NCBI GenBank assembly: GCA_900770945.1
Contig: CAAGME010000041.1
Span: 1-64,000, forward strand
DNA: 64,000 nucleotides
Direction of reading: 5' to 3'
Source: Clostridia bacterium
GTDB taxonomy: Bacteria > Bacillota > Clostridia > Christensenellales > Borkfalkiaceae
Part shown: piece by piece, positions 24,725 to 32,930 of the stretch
Layout of the letters: each line of letters starts with the position of its first letter
Numbering within the stretch: position 1 is the first letter of the stretch
Notes under the pieces: generated by a model
What the model was told of the DNA's origin: nothing
What the model saw: only the letters and a program-made list of their open reading frames with translations
Databases searched by the model: none
Translations under genes and position numbers: made by a program

Positions 24725-25219
24725 TTAGTCAGGTGTAGTGTGTAGACCAAACATTTTATTGATTTCTTCTCGTGCTCCTTTTGCAATAAAATATCCTTCA
24801 CCAAACAATGTGTCTTCTTTTAAAATAATTTCTTTTAAATATTTTTTTCCTTGCACGTAATAAGGCCTCAAATACTTATCAAACATTTCGTTAAGGCACT
24901 GAATAAGTTGTTCTTCTGTTAATTCACCCTCACCATAATACAATCCCAAAGAATGATTGCCTTTTATTTTATGAGGATTACTTTTTAGATCTTTGACTCG
25001 AATTGTCGCATAACCATATTCACAATTATCAAAATAGCAACCAACCTGAAAAAAGAAGTTGTCATCAAAACGATTTTTGAAAAATGATATAAGCACATTG
25101 AATTCACCTAACGAATGAATATAATCAAAAGCTCCGCTATTGCCGGGAATTTTTATCCTTGTAAAATCCCTGTCTTTTAACCACTTGAAAATAACTGCTT
25201 TTGCTTCCTTGTTAGTCAT
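24725..25219 (-). CDS. Putative immunity protein (DUF4304-like)
   Basis: 164-residue cytosolic protein. The opening helix followed by FLK-like LKDRDFTRIKIPGNSGAFDYIHS and a beta sheet with FNVLISFFKNRFDDNFFFQVG has the layout of DUF4304 proteins, which are frequent in toxin-immunity loci. It is 27 bp after the Imm26-like gene and ends at two terminators. The assignment is by pattern and neighbourhood only. Confidence 0.45.
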   Translation of the reverse strand: MTNKEAKAVIFKWLKDRDFTRIKIPGNSGAFDYIHSLGEFNVLISFFKNRFDDNFFFQVGCYFDNCEYGYATIRVKDLKSNPHKIKGNHSLGLYYGEGELTEEQLIQCLNEMFDKYLRPYYVQGKKYLKEIILKEDTLFGEGYFIAKGAREEINKMFGLHTTPD

Positions 25220-25246
25220 TATCTCACCTCGTTAATATACAACTCT

Positions 25247-25855
25247 TTAATCTTTTTCTAAAAGTGAGGGGTCTATTATTATTTCATCCCGAAAAGCATT
25301 ATATACACCTGTAAGTGTTGTTACACCGAAAGAACTGAAAAACTTGGGAAAATGATTAAGTATATTGCCTTCTGCCGTATAAAAAGCTCCTTGCGAGCCA
25401 ACAAAGTCTTTATTATAATAACCGTAATCCAAATTGATATCTTTTTCTGTTAACGGAATATTGCCTATAGTTTCAAACCAGCCATACGACCAATATTGTG
25501 ATGTAATTATAAATGGGGCCCCGCCTATAAGGTTATCATAGTTTCCGAAAAATTTATCCAAGGTTTTCTCTGTCGTTTTTTCTTTAAACAAACTTACTTG
25601 AAGACAACCGTTTATCCAATCATCTGTATTGTTTATTATATTAGCTTGCAATATTTTTCCGTAATAATAAACTACACCGTTTACAGTACAGATAAAGACA
25701 TCTCCAACTTTCTTTTCACGACGAGTTTTTTTTATTACTCGAAAATTTTCACCTTTAGTAAGCCCTTTTTGAATAAGCATTACTTTTTCTTCAGATAACA
25801 TAGCGCTCCGTTCACAAAATCTCTTATAAACAGGGTTGTAATTTATTTTAAACAT
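25247..25855 (-). CDS. Putative Imm26-family immunity protein
   Basis: 202 residues, cytosolic. The stretch KKVGDVFICTVNGVVYYYGKIL matches the hallmark of Imm26 proteins (a GDVF strand, then YxYGxIL). It starts 6 bp after the RHS/Hint/GIY-YIG toxin-tip gene on the same strand, the expected place for a cognate immunity gene. The N-terminus MFKINYNPVYKRFCERSAML is unusual for the family, so a start nearer the MLSEEKVM methionine is possible. Confidence 0.6.
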   Translation of the reverse strand: MFKINYNPVYKRFCERSAMLSEEKVMLIQKGLTKGENFRVIKKTRREKKVGDVFICTVNGVVYYYGKILQANIINNTDDWINGCLQVSLFKEKTTEKTLDKFFGNYDNLIGGAPFIITSQYWSYGWFETIGNIPLTEKDINLDYGYYNKDFVGSQGAFYTAEGNILNHFPKFFSSFGVTTLTGVYNAFRDEIIIDPSLLEKD

Positions 25856-25861
25856 ACAAAA

Positions 25862-27787
25862 TTATCCTCCGCCTACCCTTGCTGCCCATTGCATAGCTTG
25901 AGTAAAGTATTTATGTTTTCTACTTATACTTAAGATTTTATTAAGATGACTTGTACCATCTGTTATAATTTTATAAGTTTCAATCGCTCGAGCTTGATTA
26001 CGCGTCAAACCAGAGGCAACTTTTACCAATCTATCAAATTCTTTTCCGCTACGGATATGTTGAGCTAATCTTGCAGACAACTCTTGTTTTGTGATACCTG
26101 TGTACACTTCTTGTCCTTCTTTATTAACGCCTTTGTACACAGTATTATTAGATTCGCCTTTATTCAACCATTCATTAAAGCCATTATCATTAACTTTCGT
26201 GCAAGCATTATGTACTAAAACCTCGTTAGTGCCGACAAAGTAAGTATGGAAATCTTCGACTTCAAAGTTGTAGGTCGTTTCAGGTTCTGAAAGTTTTTCT
26301 ACCTTTATCGACTTTATTATACCATAACTCCCGTCCGAAAGCAAGAGTTTATCGTCTTTTTTAAGCTCTTTCGCCGTTATCCACTTTCCGCTCGTTTCCT
26401 CTCCGTCATCGAAGCGAATTGCGTTTCTATCTTCACTCGCATTCAGAACGTAGAACGGGTGTCCTCCGGTACATACAATCTCTTCGCCGTTTGCAGTGAT
26501 ATGATACCATTCGTCTGTCTTGTTTCTGAATAACCTTACAACCTTTTTGTATGCTTGTTCGCCGGTATGCTCGTCATAAGCAAGTACTTTATCGCCGACT
26601 TCCACTTCTTCTATCGGCTTTAAGCCCTCTTCTGTTACGACGGGCGTGCCTTCTTTGAAGCACTTTAGTGCGTTTATTGCGTTTCCTATTGCAACGCTTG
26701 CCGCCGAAACGGCAAAGCTCGATATTAGTGCTTCAGCCGCGTTATTCTTTGCGTAACGTAAGAAACCCGACCAGAATGCATGACCAGTCATTGCTCCTTG
26801 TAAGCCGGCTATAGTTCCGCCTATTGTCAAGCTTAACGCCGCACCCGCAACCGTTGCAACGGCAATGTTTTTAAGCGTTAACCAAACTGCGGAAACAGCG
26901 GCAAAACCGGGACCCGCCGCAACGCCTGCGATAATTGCGGCAGCAATAGTCAGTAATACGCCAAGTCCGAAAAGTACCCAGTTCCACGCGTTCTCCCACC
27001 AAGGAGCAGGTCCCTCATAGAAAAAGTCTAAAGAAGGATAAATACTCCCGCATGCTAAGATTACCGCTATCGGGTTTTCGATTGCAAAAGCATAAAGATT
27101 AAGAGCAAAGACTACGCTTGCGTTATCAAGCAAACATTCGGGCGAAGCGGCGTTTATGAATCTTCCGCATTCGGGGTCATACCATCTTTTGGAAATGTAA
27201 TAAAGTCCCGTGTCGCTGTCAATATACTGTGATTTCCAACGGAACGGATTTAGCACGGCTGCGTTATCCCACGCAGTTATTTCGTTGCCGTCGGAATCTA
27301 CTACGCTTGCTTTTCCGAAAGCGTCATATGTATAATACGCGATTATATTAGTACCCAAGCCGCTATCCCGACTTAGTGCGATGACGTTACCTTGCGCGTC
27401 CTTCACGTAATGATACTTAGCTTCTTGTCCTATTTTAAACCCGGCAACGCCGTCAAGGTCATAAAAATATCGAATTACTATATTGCTTATTTTTTCGGCA
27501 ATCAATTTATCGCCGTCAAAATATATTTTACGAGTTCTCGTGCCGTCGTCACGTCTTACGAGTTTACCCTCACTGTCGTAGACGTAGGAAATATTGCCGA
27601 ATTTTTTAAGCAATGTTCCGCGTTCCCACCACATATTTTGCGTATAGTAGTTAAAGCTAACGGGATTGCCGAACGAATCGTAAGAGTACCAATACTGGTT
27701 ATGAAGCGCAAATGAACGATAGTTTACGTGGTGACTTTTATAATTGTGACCCAGAAACACAGAATATAAGAACGGAAGATACTGCAT
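25862..27787 (-). CDS. Truncated RHS/YD-repeat protein with Hint and GIY-YIG toxin tip
   Basis: 641 residues representing only the C-terminal end of an RHS/WapA-type polymorphic toxin. About 33-200 holds a few YD repeats, and WYDPECGRFIN at 202-212 is the RHS core end. A hydrophobic, Ala/Gly-rich segment covers 265-370. A Hint autoprocessing domain spans 376-528 (CFKEGTPVVT, TGGHPFYVL, VLVHNAC). The tip at 530-641 looks like a GIY-YIG nuclease: Y551 (VYKG), Y562 (VYTG), R573, H577, E603. There is no signal peptide, few repeats and no ribosome site before the first ATG, so it is probably a 5'-truncated relic or displaced cassette. Imm26-like and DUF4304-like genes follow. Confidence 0.75.
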   Translation of the reverse strand: MQYLPFLYSVFLGHNYKSHHVNYRSFALHNQYWYSYDSFGNPVSFNYYTQNMWWERGTLLKKFGNISYVYDSEGKLVRRDDGTRTRKIYFDGDKLIAEKISNIVIRYFYDLDGVAGFKIGQEAKYHYVKDAQGNVIALSRDSGLGTNIIAYYTYDAFGKASVVDSDGNEITAWDNAAVLNPFRWKSQYIDSDTGLYYISKRWYDPECGRFINAASPECLLDNASVVFALNLYAFAIENPIAVILACGSIYPSLDFFYEGPAPWWENAWNWVLFGLGVLLTIAAAIIAGVAAGPGFAAVSAVWLTLKNIAVATVAGAALSLTIGGTIAGLQGAMTGHAFWSGFLRYAKNNAAEALISSFAVSAASVAIGNAINALKCFKEGTPVVTEEGLKPIEEVEVGDKVLAYDEHTGEQAYKKVVRLFRNKTDEWYHITANGEEIVCTGGHPFYVLNASEDRNAIRFDDGEETSGKWITAKELKKDDKLLLSDGSYGIIKSIKVEKLSEPETTYNFEVEDFHTYFVGTNEVLVHNACTKVNDNGFNEWLNKGESNNTVYKGVNKEGQEVYTGITKQELSARLAQHIRSGKEFDRLVKVASGLTRNQARAIETYKIITDGTSHLNKILSISRKHKYFTQAMQWAARVGGG

Positions 27788-27879
27788 ATTCTGGCATTCA
27801 TTATATTCAATGTTTTATCATAAAGAAAAAGAAGTGTGTAGCAAAAAGTAAAGAATTTATTGTAAAAATAAAATAACCT

Positions 27880-27905
27880 AAACGACCGAGAAATCGGTCG
27901 TTTTT
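27880..27905. terminator. ACGACCGA hairpin, copy 1
   Basis: AAACGACCGA-GAAA-TCGGTCGTTTTT, a T-rich-tailed hairpin identical over 24 bp to the one at 28176-28201. Confidence 0.75.
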
Positions 27906-27988
27906 CTTTGCTGTTTTCGGCGGATTTTACCGGACTTTAATTGTTGTTTACGGTATCGTTTGTTTACCAAAGACAAGGAGCGAACAGC

Positions 27989-28156
27989 ATGAATAAAATG
28001 GATTATGAAAAAGCAATTACCGAGGCAAAAGATAAAGGCGAACTGATAGGCGTGATAATCGTCTTCTCGCAGGACACAAGCCTACCGTGGGCAACCTTCC
28101 GCAAATACTACAGGCAAGCGCACCTGCGAATGCTGACCGAATTTAACGAAGAATAA
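27989..28156 (+). CDS. Small hypothetical protein (55 aa)
   Basis: The ATG at 27989 follows CAAGGAG at good distance; an earlier in-frame start lacks a site. 55 residues, charged, no membrane segment: MDYEKAITEAKDKGEL at the N-terminus and TFRKYYRQAHLRMLTEF near the C-terminus, the latter possibly an amphipathic helix. It is the only plus-strand gene of the island and is framed by identical terminator hairpins. Not recognised. Confidence 0.5.
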   Translation: MNKMDYEKAITEAKDKGELIGVIIVFSQDTSLPWATFRKYYRQAHLRMLTEFNEE

Positions 28157-28173
28157 ATAACGCGCTACAATGC

Positions 28174-28201
28174 AAAAACGACCGAGAAATCGGTCGTTTT
28201 T
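28174..28201. terminator. ACGACCGA hairpin, copy 2 (tRNA and small-ORF terminator)
   Basis: Same hairpin as at 27880. On the minus strand it starts directly at the tRNA CCA end; on the plus strand it follows the 55-aa ORF. T-runs on both sides make it bidirectional. Confidence 0.85.
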
Positions 28202-28275
28202 GGTCTTCCCGCCGGGAGTCGAACCCGAAATTGCGCCTTAGGAGGGCGCCGTTATATCCATTTAACTACGGAAAG
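28201..28275 (-). tRNA. tRNA-Arg (anticodon CCU)
   Basis: Complete cloverleaf on the minus strand: acceptor CTTTCCG with CGGGAAG (one G-U pair), D-arm GTTAAATGGATATAAC, anticodon arm GCGCC-CTCCTAA-GGCGC, T-arm CGGG-TTCGACT-CCCG, discriminator A and encoded CCA. tRNA-Arg(CCU) is a frequent target of tyrosine recombinases, and two partial tRNA-Arg(CCU) pieces lie nearby. Confidence 0.93.
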
Positions 28276-28453
28276 ATATATTAAATTTTACAGGATATAG
28301 CAATACCCACTTCTGCGAACTGTTTTCGCCGTGGCAACCATTTAGGTCACCAAATTTTATTTTGCATTCTGTCGTATCGCCAAAACGCACGCTTTTAAGA
28401 GGTTTTCGCATAATTTTGCCCCGTTTTCAAGGGTTCATATTAGGAATAGCAAA
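28276..28453. other. Non-coding DNA between tRNA-Arg and the 5' tRNA fragment
   Basis: No ORF. The minus strand holds AAATTTGGTGACC followed by TAAATGGTTGCCACGG (about 28335-28365), the kind of short repeated sequence seen beside integrase attachment sites. Confidence 0.35.
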
Positions 28454-28494
28454 CCCTTAGGAGGAGCATGTTAGATCCATTTAACTACAGAAGC
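28454..28494 (-). pseudogene. 5' half of a tRNA-Arg(CCU)-like gene
   Basis: The minus strand reads GCTTCTGTAGTTAAATGG then ATCTAACATGCTCCTCCTAAGG: acceptor 5' strand, D-arm and anticodon loop like the intact tRNA-Arg at 28201-28275. After CTCCTAAG there is no anticodon 3' stem, T-arm or acceptor 3' strand, so the gene is broken in the anticodon loop. Confidence 0.65.
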
Positions 28495-28676
28495 ATTTTA
28501 CTTTGTTTGTTTGAAACATAGTGCAGTTTGCCACGTTTCATTTTTATTGCAACATTATTTCTTTCAAACATTTTTACTTGTTATATTTTACTATATTACT
28601 CAGTTTTTGTCAATAAACTTAGGCTTTAAATAAATAATTTGTGTATTCTTGAAGGAAAACTCCGTTGCAGGTATGA

Positions 28677-28707
28677 TAAAGCCCCGCATTTTTTTGCGGG
28701 GCTTTTC
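28677..28707 (-). terminator. Terminator of the ribosomal protein operon
   Basis: Minus-strand AAGCCCCGC/GCGGGGCTT with loop AAAAAAAT, 16 bp past rplQ. The stem is strong although the trailing T-run is short. Confidence 0.8.
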
Positions 28708-28722
28708 GTCTGTTTGTTTAGC

Positions 28723-29229
28723 TTAGATAAGCTCGATTATTGCCTTTTCGGCAGCGTCACCACGGCGTTCTCCGAGAAGATAAATTCTCGTGTAACCGCC
28801 CTTTTGACCGAGTTCTTCGGCTCTCTGTGCGTACTTGGGAGCAAGTTCGTTAAAGAGCTTTTCAACTACCGGGTGGTTGATGCCTTTGGTTCTTTCTCTG
28901 AACTGAGCGTTGGATTCGCCGTCAGCCTTAACTTCCTGGAATTCATGAAGCTTAGACATAACTTTTCTTCTTGCGTTAAGTTTTTTAACGCCGTCTTTTA
29001 TAACCCTCTTAGTGGTGTCCTTACCCTTAGCGTCCTTTACGGTGACAGTCGTTTCAACGGTGTCCTCGTAAGAGTTGATAGCGGTAGTGATTATTTTTTC
29101 GACGTAAGACTGTAATTCCTTAGCTCTCGGCGCGGTCGTTTCGATTCTGCCGTACCAGAGAAGTTTCGTTGCCTGATTTTTTAAGACGGACACTCTCTGA
29201 GTGGCAGTCATACCTAATTTTCTTGGCAT
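28723..29229 (-). CDS. rplQ: 50S ribosomal protein L17
   Basis: bL17, 168 residues, with the family opening MPRKLGMTATQRVSVLKNQAT and the closing GERRGDAAEKAIIELI. An insert of about 40 residues (VETTVTVKDAKGKDTTKRV onward) makes it longer than the usual 115-130. Last gene of the alpha cluster, 5 bp after rpoA, followed by a terminator. Confidence 0.97.
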   Translation of the reverse strand: MPRKLGMTATQRVSVLKNQATKLLWYGRIETTAPRAKELQSYVEKIITTAINSYEDTVETTVTVKDAKGKDTTKRVIKDGVKKLNARRKVMSKLHEFQEVKADGESNAQFRERTKGINHPVVEKLFNELAPKYAQRAEELGQKGGYTRIYLLGERRGDAAEKAIIELI

Positions 29230-29234
29230 TGTTC

Positions 29235-30191
29235 TTAGTCCTCCTGTTCTTTGAGCGATAAGCCGTAGCTGGCAAGCTTGAGGATAACTTCGTCAAGCGA
29301 CTTTTTGCCAAGATTTCTGACTTTCAGCATATCGTCTTCTGTCTTTTTTGTTAAATCTTCAACAGTATGAATGTTTGCGCGTTTCAAGCAGTTGTAGGAA
29401 CGAACGGAAAGGTCCATTTCTTCAATGCTCATCTCGAGAATTCTGGGCAGCGGGTCGGTCGGCTGTTGACGCAAAATGTCGAAGCCGCTCATAGTGTCGC
29501 TCAAGCCCACAAAAATATGAATGTGTTCTTCGAGAATCTTAGACGCAAGCGAGATTATCTCTCTGCCCGTGAATGCGCCGTTGGTCCACACTTCGAGTAT
29601 AAGCTTGTCAAAGTCCGTTCTCTGTCCGACGCGGGTATTTTCTACGCCGTAGCTGACCTTTTTGACGGGAGCGTATTTAGAATCGATGGGAATATAATCG
29701 ATTTCGCCCGTTTTGTTAGCGTCCGCGTTTTTGTACCCTCTGCCTCTGCCGATGGTTATCTCAACGTCGAATATTCCGTCTTCGCCTACGGTGCAAATGA
29801 ATGCTTCGGGGTTTAGAACCTCGATGTCCGCGGGCAATTCGATATCGGCGGCGGTAACCACGCAAGGACCTTTCTTCCTTATCGAAACGACTTCCTTAAA
29901 GGCGGGGTCGCTGCTAATCGTCTTGAAAGCGATTTCCTTAACGTTTAAGATTATTTCGGTAACGTCTTCCTTAACACCGGGAATGGTGGAGAACTCGTGC
30001 TTTACGCCGAGCGAAGACGCGAATTTAAGCCCTTGAGCCGCTGCCCCGGGAAGGGACGAAAGCAAGGTTCTTCTGAGAGCGTTGCCTAAGGTAAGACCGA
30101 AGCCTTTTTCGAGCGGTTCGACGACTACCTTGGCATAATTTTTTTCTTCGTTCTCTTCAACCTCTATCTTGGGCATTTCTATTTCCATCAT
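29235..30191 (-). CDS. rpoA: RNA polymerase alpha subunit
   Basis: 318 residues. The N-terminal assembly domain has GFGLTLGNALRRTLLSSLPGAA and the C-terminal domain has the helix-hairpin region LSVRSYNCLKRANIHTVEDL with VRNLGKKSLDEV, which binds UP elements and activators. AAGGAGG precedes the first of two adjacent ATGs. It sits between rpsD (58 bp) and rplQ, the standard order of the alpha operon. Confidence 0.98.
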   Translation of the reverse strand: MMEIEMPKIEVEENEEKNYAKVVVEPLEKGFGLTLGNALRRTLLSSLPGAAAQGLKFASSLGVKHEFSTIPGVKEDVTEIILNVKEIAFKTISSDPAFKEVVSIRKKGPCVVTAADIELPADIEVLNPEAFICTVGEDGIFDVEITIGRGRGYKNADANKTGEIDYIPIDSKYAPVKKVSYGVENTRVGQRTDFDKLILEVWTNGAFTGREIISLASKILEEHIHIFVGLSDTMSGFDILRQQPTDPLPRILEMSIEEMDLSVRSYNCLKRANIHTVEDLTKKTEDDMLKVRNLGKKSLDEVILKLASYGLSLKEQED

Positions 30192-30249
30192 AGAAAACTT
30201 ACCTCCTTAATTTTTTTAGGTACTATAAGGTACTTTATGAGTTCACGTA

Positions 30250-30876
30250 TTACTTGGAATACAACTCGACGATCATGTGTTCCGCAATCTGAGAATCGAC
30301 GTCCTCTCTCGTCGGAAGCGCAATGACCTTTCCGGTAAGTGTTTCAGGGTCGAAATCAACCCACTTAGGCATAGAAGCGTTCTTGGTGAGAGCCTTGAGC
30401 GCGGTGAAGTATTTGTTGTCCTTTTTGGTTTCCTTAACTGCGATTACGTCGCCGGCGTTGACCTGATAGGACGCGATATCGACGTTTTTGCCGTTTACGG
30501 TGAAGTGAGCGTGCGTTACGAGCTGACGAGCCTGGCTGCGGGAAGCTGCAATGCCCATTCTGTAAACGACGTTGTCTAAGCGGCGTTCGAGGAGAGAGAG
30601 CATGTTTTCACCGGTGATGCCTTTCATTCTGTCGGCTTTCTCGTAGTAAGCTCTGAACTGACCTTCGAGTACGCCGTAAATTCTCTTCGTCTTCTGCTTT
30701 TCGCGAAGCTGCATACCGTATTCGGAAACCTTACGTCTGCCGCCTGCATGTACGCCGGGGGCAACGGGTCTTCTTTCAAAGGGGCAGGTCGTTTTGTAGC
30801 ATCTGTCGCCCTTTAAGAACAATTTTGCGCCTTCGCGTCTGCAAAGACGGCATTTGGATTCTGTATATTTAGCCAT
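30250..30876 (-). CDS. rpsD: 30S ribosomal protein S4
   Basis: uS4, 208 residues, primary 16S-binding protein. The N-terminal Cys cluster is partly kept (C9, C12 and C26, C31 in ESKCRLCR and DRCYKTTC), consistent with the zinc-binding form. The S4 RNA-binding domain has RLDNVVYRMGIAASRSQARQ. Its place inside the alpha cluster is usual in Clostridia but not in Bacillus subtilis, where rpsD is separate. Confidence 0.97.
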   Translation of the reverse strand: MAKYTESKCRLCRREGAKLFLKGDRCYKTTCPFERRPVAPGVHAGGRRKVSEYGMQLREKQKTKRIYGVLEGQFRAYYEKADRMKGITGENMLSLLERRLDNVVYRMGIAASRSQARQLVTHAHFTVNGKNVDIASYQVNAGDVIAVKETKKDNKYFTALKALTKNASMPKWVDFDPETLTGKVIALPTREDVDSQIAEHMIVELYSK

Positions 30877-30890
30877 AATAACCTAACTCC

Positions 30891-31286
30891 TTATACTCTA
30901 CGACGTTTGGGAGGACGGCATCCGTTGTGGGGAATGGGGGAAACGTCCTGAATGAGGGTAACTTCTATACCGCATACGCCGAGCGCGCGGATAGCCGATT
31001 CTCTGCCCTGTCCCGGTCCCTTAACGAATACTTCGACCGAACGAAGACCGTGTTCCATAGCCGCTCTCGCCGCCTGCTCGCAAGCTTGCTGAGCAGCAAA
31101 CGGAGTGGACTTTCTCGAACCGCGGAAACCGAGCGCGCCGGCGGAGCAATGGGAAATCGCGTTGCCGTTTACGTCGGTGATAGTGATAATCGTGTTATTG
31201 AAAGAAGATTTGATATGGACTTGACCTTTGTCAATCTTCTTAAGTTCTCTACGTCTTTTTACGACTTTTTTAGCTTGTGCTGCCAT
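30891..31286 (-). CDS. rpsK: 30S ribosomal protein S11
   Basis: uS11, 131 residues, platform protein near the mRNA exit. It has GQVHIKSSFNNTIITITD, then GFRGSRKSTPFAAQQA, and the C-terminal PHNGCRPPKRRRV. It is 15 bp downstream of rpsM and 14 bp upstream of rpsD. Confidence 0.98.
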   Translation of the reverse strand: MAAQAKKVVKRRRELKKIDKGQVHIKSSFNNTIITITDVNGNAISHCSAGALGFRGSRKSTPFAAQQACEQAARAAMEHGLRSVEVFVKGPGQGRESAIRALGVCGIEVTLIQDVSPIPHNGCRPPKRRRV

Positions 31287-31301
31287 TAAAAGTTATCCTC
31301 C

Positions 31302-31679
31302 TTACTTGCTTGCCGTCTTCTTTTTAGCGACGGTGCGGCGGGGACCCTTTCTGGTCCTGGCGTTTCTCTTGGAACTCTGACCTCTTACGGGCAAGTTCTT
31401 TCTGTGACGAACACCGCGATAGCTGCCGATTTCGATAAGTCTTTTGATGTTCATGGATATCTCGGATCTTAATTCGCCTTCGACGTGAATGTGATGTTCG
31501 ATGTATTCTCTGAGCTTTGAAACGTCTTCTTCGGTCAAATCCTTGACTCTCGTGTCGGGATTGACGCCCGTTTCCTTACAAATTTTAGTCGCGGTGGGTC
31601 TGCCGATACCGTAAATATAGGTAATGCCGATCTCAACTCGCTTATCTCTCGGTAAATCTACACCGGAAATACGTGCCAT
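31302..31679 (-). CDS. rpsM: 30S ribosomal protein S13
   Basis: uS13, 125 residues, head protein contacting the P-site tRNA and L5. It starts MARISGVDLPRDKRVEIGIT and has the C-terminal RGVRHRKNLPVRGQ with a basic tail. GGAGGAAC precedes the ATG. The 114-bp gap to rpmJ is the largest in this part and could hold an internal promoter, though none is convincing. Confidence 0.98.
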   Translation of the reverse strand: MARISGVDLPRDKRVEIGITYIYGIGRPTATKICKETGVNPDTRVKDLTEEDVSKLREYIEHHIHVEGELRSEISMNIKRLIEIGSYRGVRHRKNLPVRGQSSKRNARTRKGPRRTVAKKKTASK

Positions 31680-31793
31680 TTTTTCTGTTCCTCCAAAAAA
31701 TGTAAAAAATATGAAAATGGATTTTCTATATTATAATATTACCGCGCTTAACGTATGGAATGGTACGATTAAACGGCGATAATTAGTAGTCGT

Positions 31794-31910
31794 TTAGCCT
31801 TGTCTCTGCTTGTGGCTCTTGTTCTTAGAGCAGATGACCATTACCTTGCCTTCTCTCTTGATAACCTTGCATTTGTCGCACATTGGCTTAACTGACGGTC
31901 TAACTTTCAT
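31794..31910 (-). CDS. rpmJ: 50S ribosomal protein L36
   Basis: bL36, 38 residues, too short for a 60-residue ORF cutoff. It reads MKVRPSVKPMCDKCKVIKRE and ends SHKQRQG, with zinc ligands C11, C14, C27 and H33. It lies between infA (39 bp upstream) and rpsM, the usual position. Confidence 0.97.
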   Translation of the reverse strand: MKVRPSVKPMCDKCKVIKREGKVMVICSKNKSHKQRQG

Positions 31911-31949
31911 TTTTTAATTCCTCCGTTTGAATTTTTAAACTGTTATTTT

Positions 31950-32171
31950 TTAGGATTTGCTGCGCCAGACTATTCTGCCCTTGGTCAAATCATAAGGACT
32001 CATTTCCAGCTTAACCGAGTCGCCCGGAATAATCTTGATAAAGTTCATTCTCAGTTTCCCGGATATATACGCCGTGATGACGTATCCGTTGGAAAGCTTA
32101 ACCTTAAACGTTGCGTTCGGCAAGGCTTCTAAAATAACGCCTTCTGCCTCGATTACGTCGTTCTTAGACAC
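31950..32171 (-). CDS. infA: Translation initiation factor IF-1
   Basis: 73 residues, one S1-like OB fold that occupies the ribosomal A site during initiation. It has MSKNDVIEAEGVILEALPNA and PGDSVKLEMSPYDLTKGRI. The usual GHxxxAHISGK stretch reads GYVITAYISGK, so two commonly conserved histidines are tyrosines. It follows map by 21 bp. Confidence 0.97.
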   Translation of the reverse strand: MSKNDVIEAEGVILEALPNATFKVKLSNGYVITAYISGKLRMNFIKIIPGDSVKLEMSPYDLTKGRIVWRSKS

Positions 32172-32192
32172 AAATATTCCTCCGATTTATTT

Positions 32193-32930
32193 TTAAAGAG
32201 TAAGTATCTCTACGCCGTTGTCCGTGAGAGCAATGGTGTTTTCGTAATGCGCCGAAGGCAAGCCGTCTTTGGTGACGCACTTCCAGCCGTCGATTATTAC
32301 GCGCCAGTCGCCCATATTGATCATCGGTTCGATAGCGATACACATACCTTTTTTAAGTCTTACGCCTACGCCTTTTTTGCCGTAATTGGGGACGGACGGG
32401 TCTTCGTGCATTTCTCTGCCGATACCGTGTCCTACCATGTCCCTTACGACGGAGAATCCGTTGGATTCAGCATGGGCTTGGACCGCCGCGCCGATGTCAC
32501 CGAGCGCGCTGCCTTCCATAACAGTTTCTACCCCTTTGAAAAAGCACTCTCTGGTAACGTCAATGAGTTTTTTCTTTTCGGGTGATATGCTGCCGACATA
32601 AAAGCTCCTCGCCGCGTCGCCGTTGTAGCCGTCAAGTACCGCGCCTACGTCAACGCTTACGATTTCGCCTTCTTTTATTCTTCGCTCCGACGGAAAGCCG
32701 TGTACCACTTGCTCGTCGATAGATACGCATATACTTGCGGGGAAGCCGCCGTAACCTAAAAACGATGGGGTCGCGCCGCAAGATACGATGTAATCGTACG
32801 CTATCTTGTCCAGCTCGTCCGTTCTCATTCCCGGGCGTATCTTTTCTTCGAGAAGCTTAAGTAGGTCGCCTACGACCTTGCCGGCTTTTCTCATCTTTTC
32901 GATTTCTTCATTGCTTTTTATGTGAATCAT
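32193..32930 (-). CDS. map: Methionine aminopeptidase, type I
   Basis: 245 residues; removes N-terminal Met from nascent proteins. Five metal ligands are visible in context: Asp in VSVDVGAV, Asp in YNGDAARSF, His in GHGIGREMHE, Glu in AIEPMIN and Glu in HYENTIAL. No N-terminal zinc or SH3 extension. The start overlaps the adk stop by 4 bp (ATGA), implying coupled translation. Confidence 0.97.
   Translation of the reverse strand: MIHIKSNEEIEKMRKAGKVVGDLLKLLEEKIRPGMRTDELDKIAYDYIVSCGATPSFLGYGGFPASICVSIDEQVVHGFPSERRIKEGEIVSVDVGAVLDGYNGDAARSFYVGSISPEKKKLIDVTRECFFKGVETVMEGSALGDIGAAVQAHAESNGFSVVRDMVGHGIGREMHEDPSVPNYGKKGVGVRLKKGMCIAIEPMINMGDWRVIIDGWKCVTKDGLPSAHYENTIALTDNGVEILTL

Noticed and set aside
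26245..26665. Intein in the RHS protein
   Set aside because: The Hint domain is followed by a toxin tip, not by the C-terminal half of a host protein, so it is an autoprocessing Hint of polymorphic toxins.
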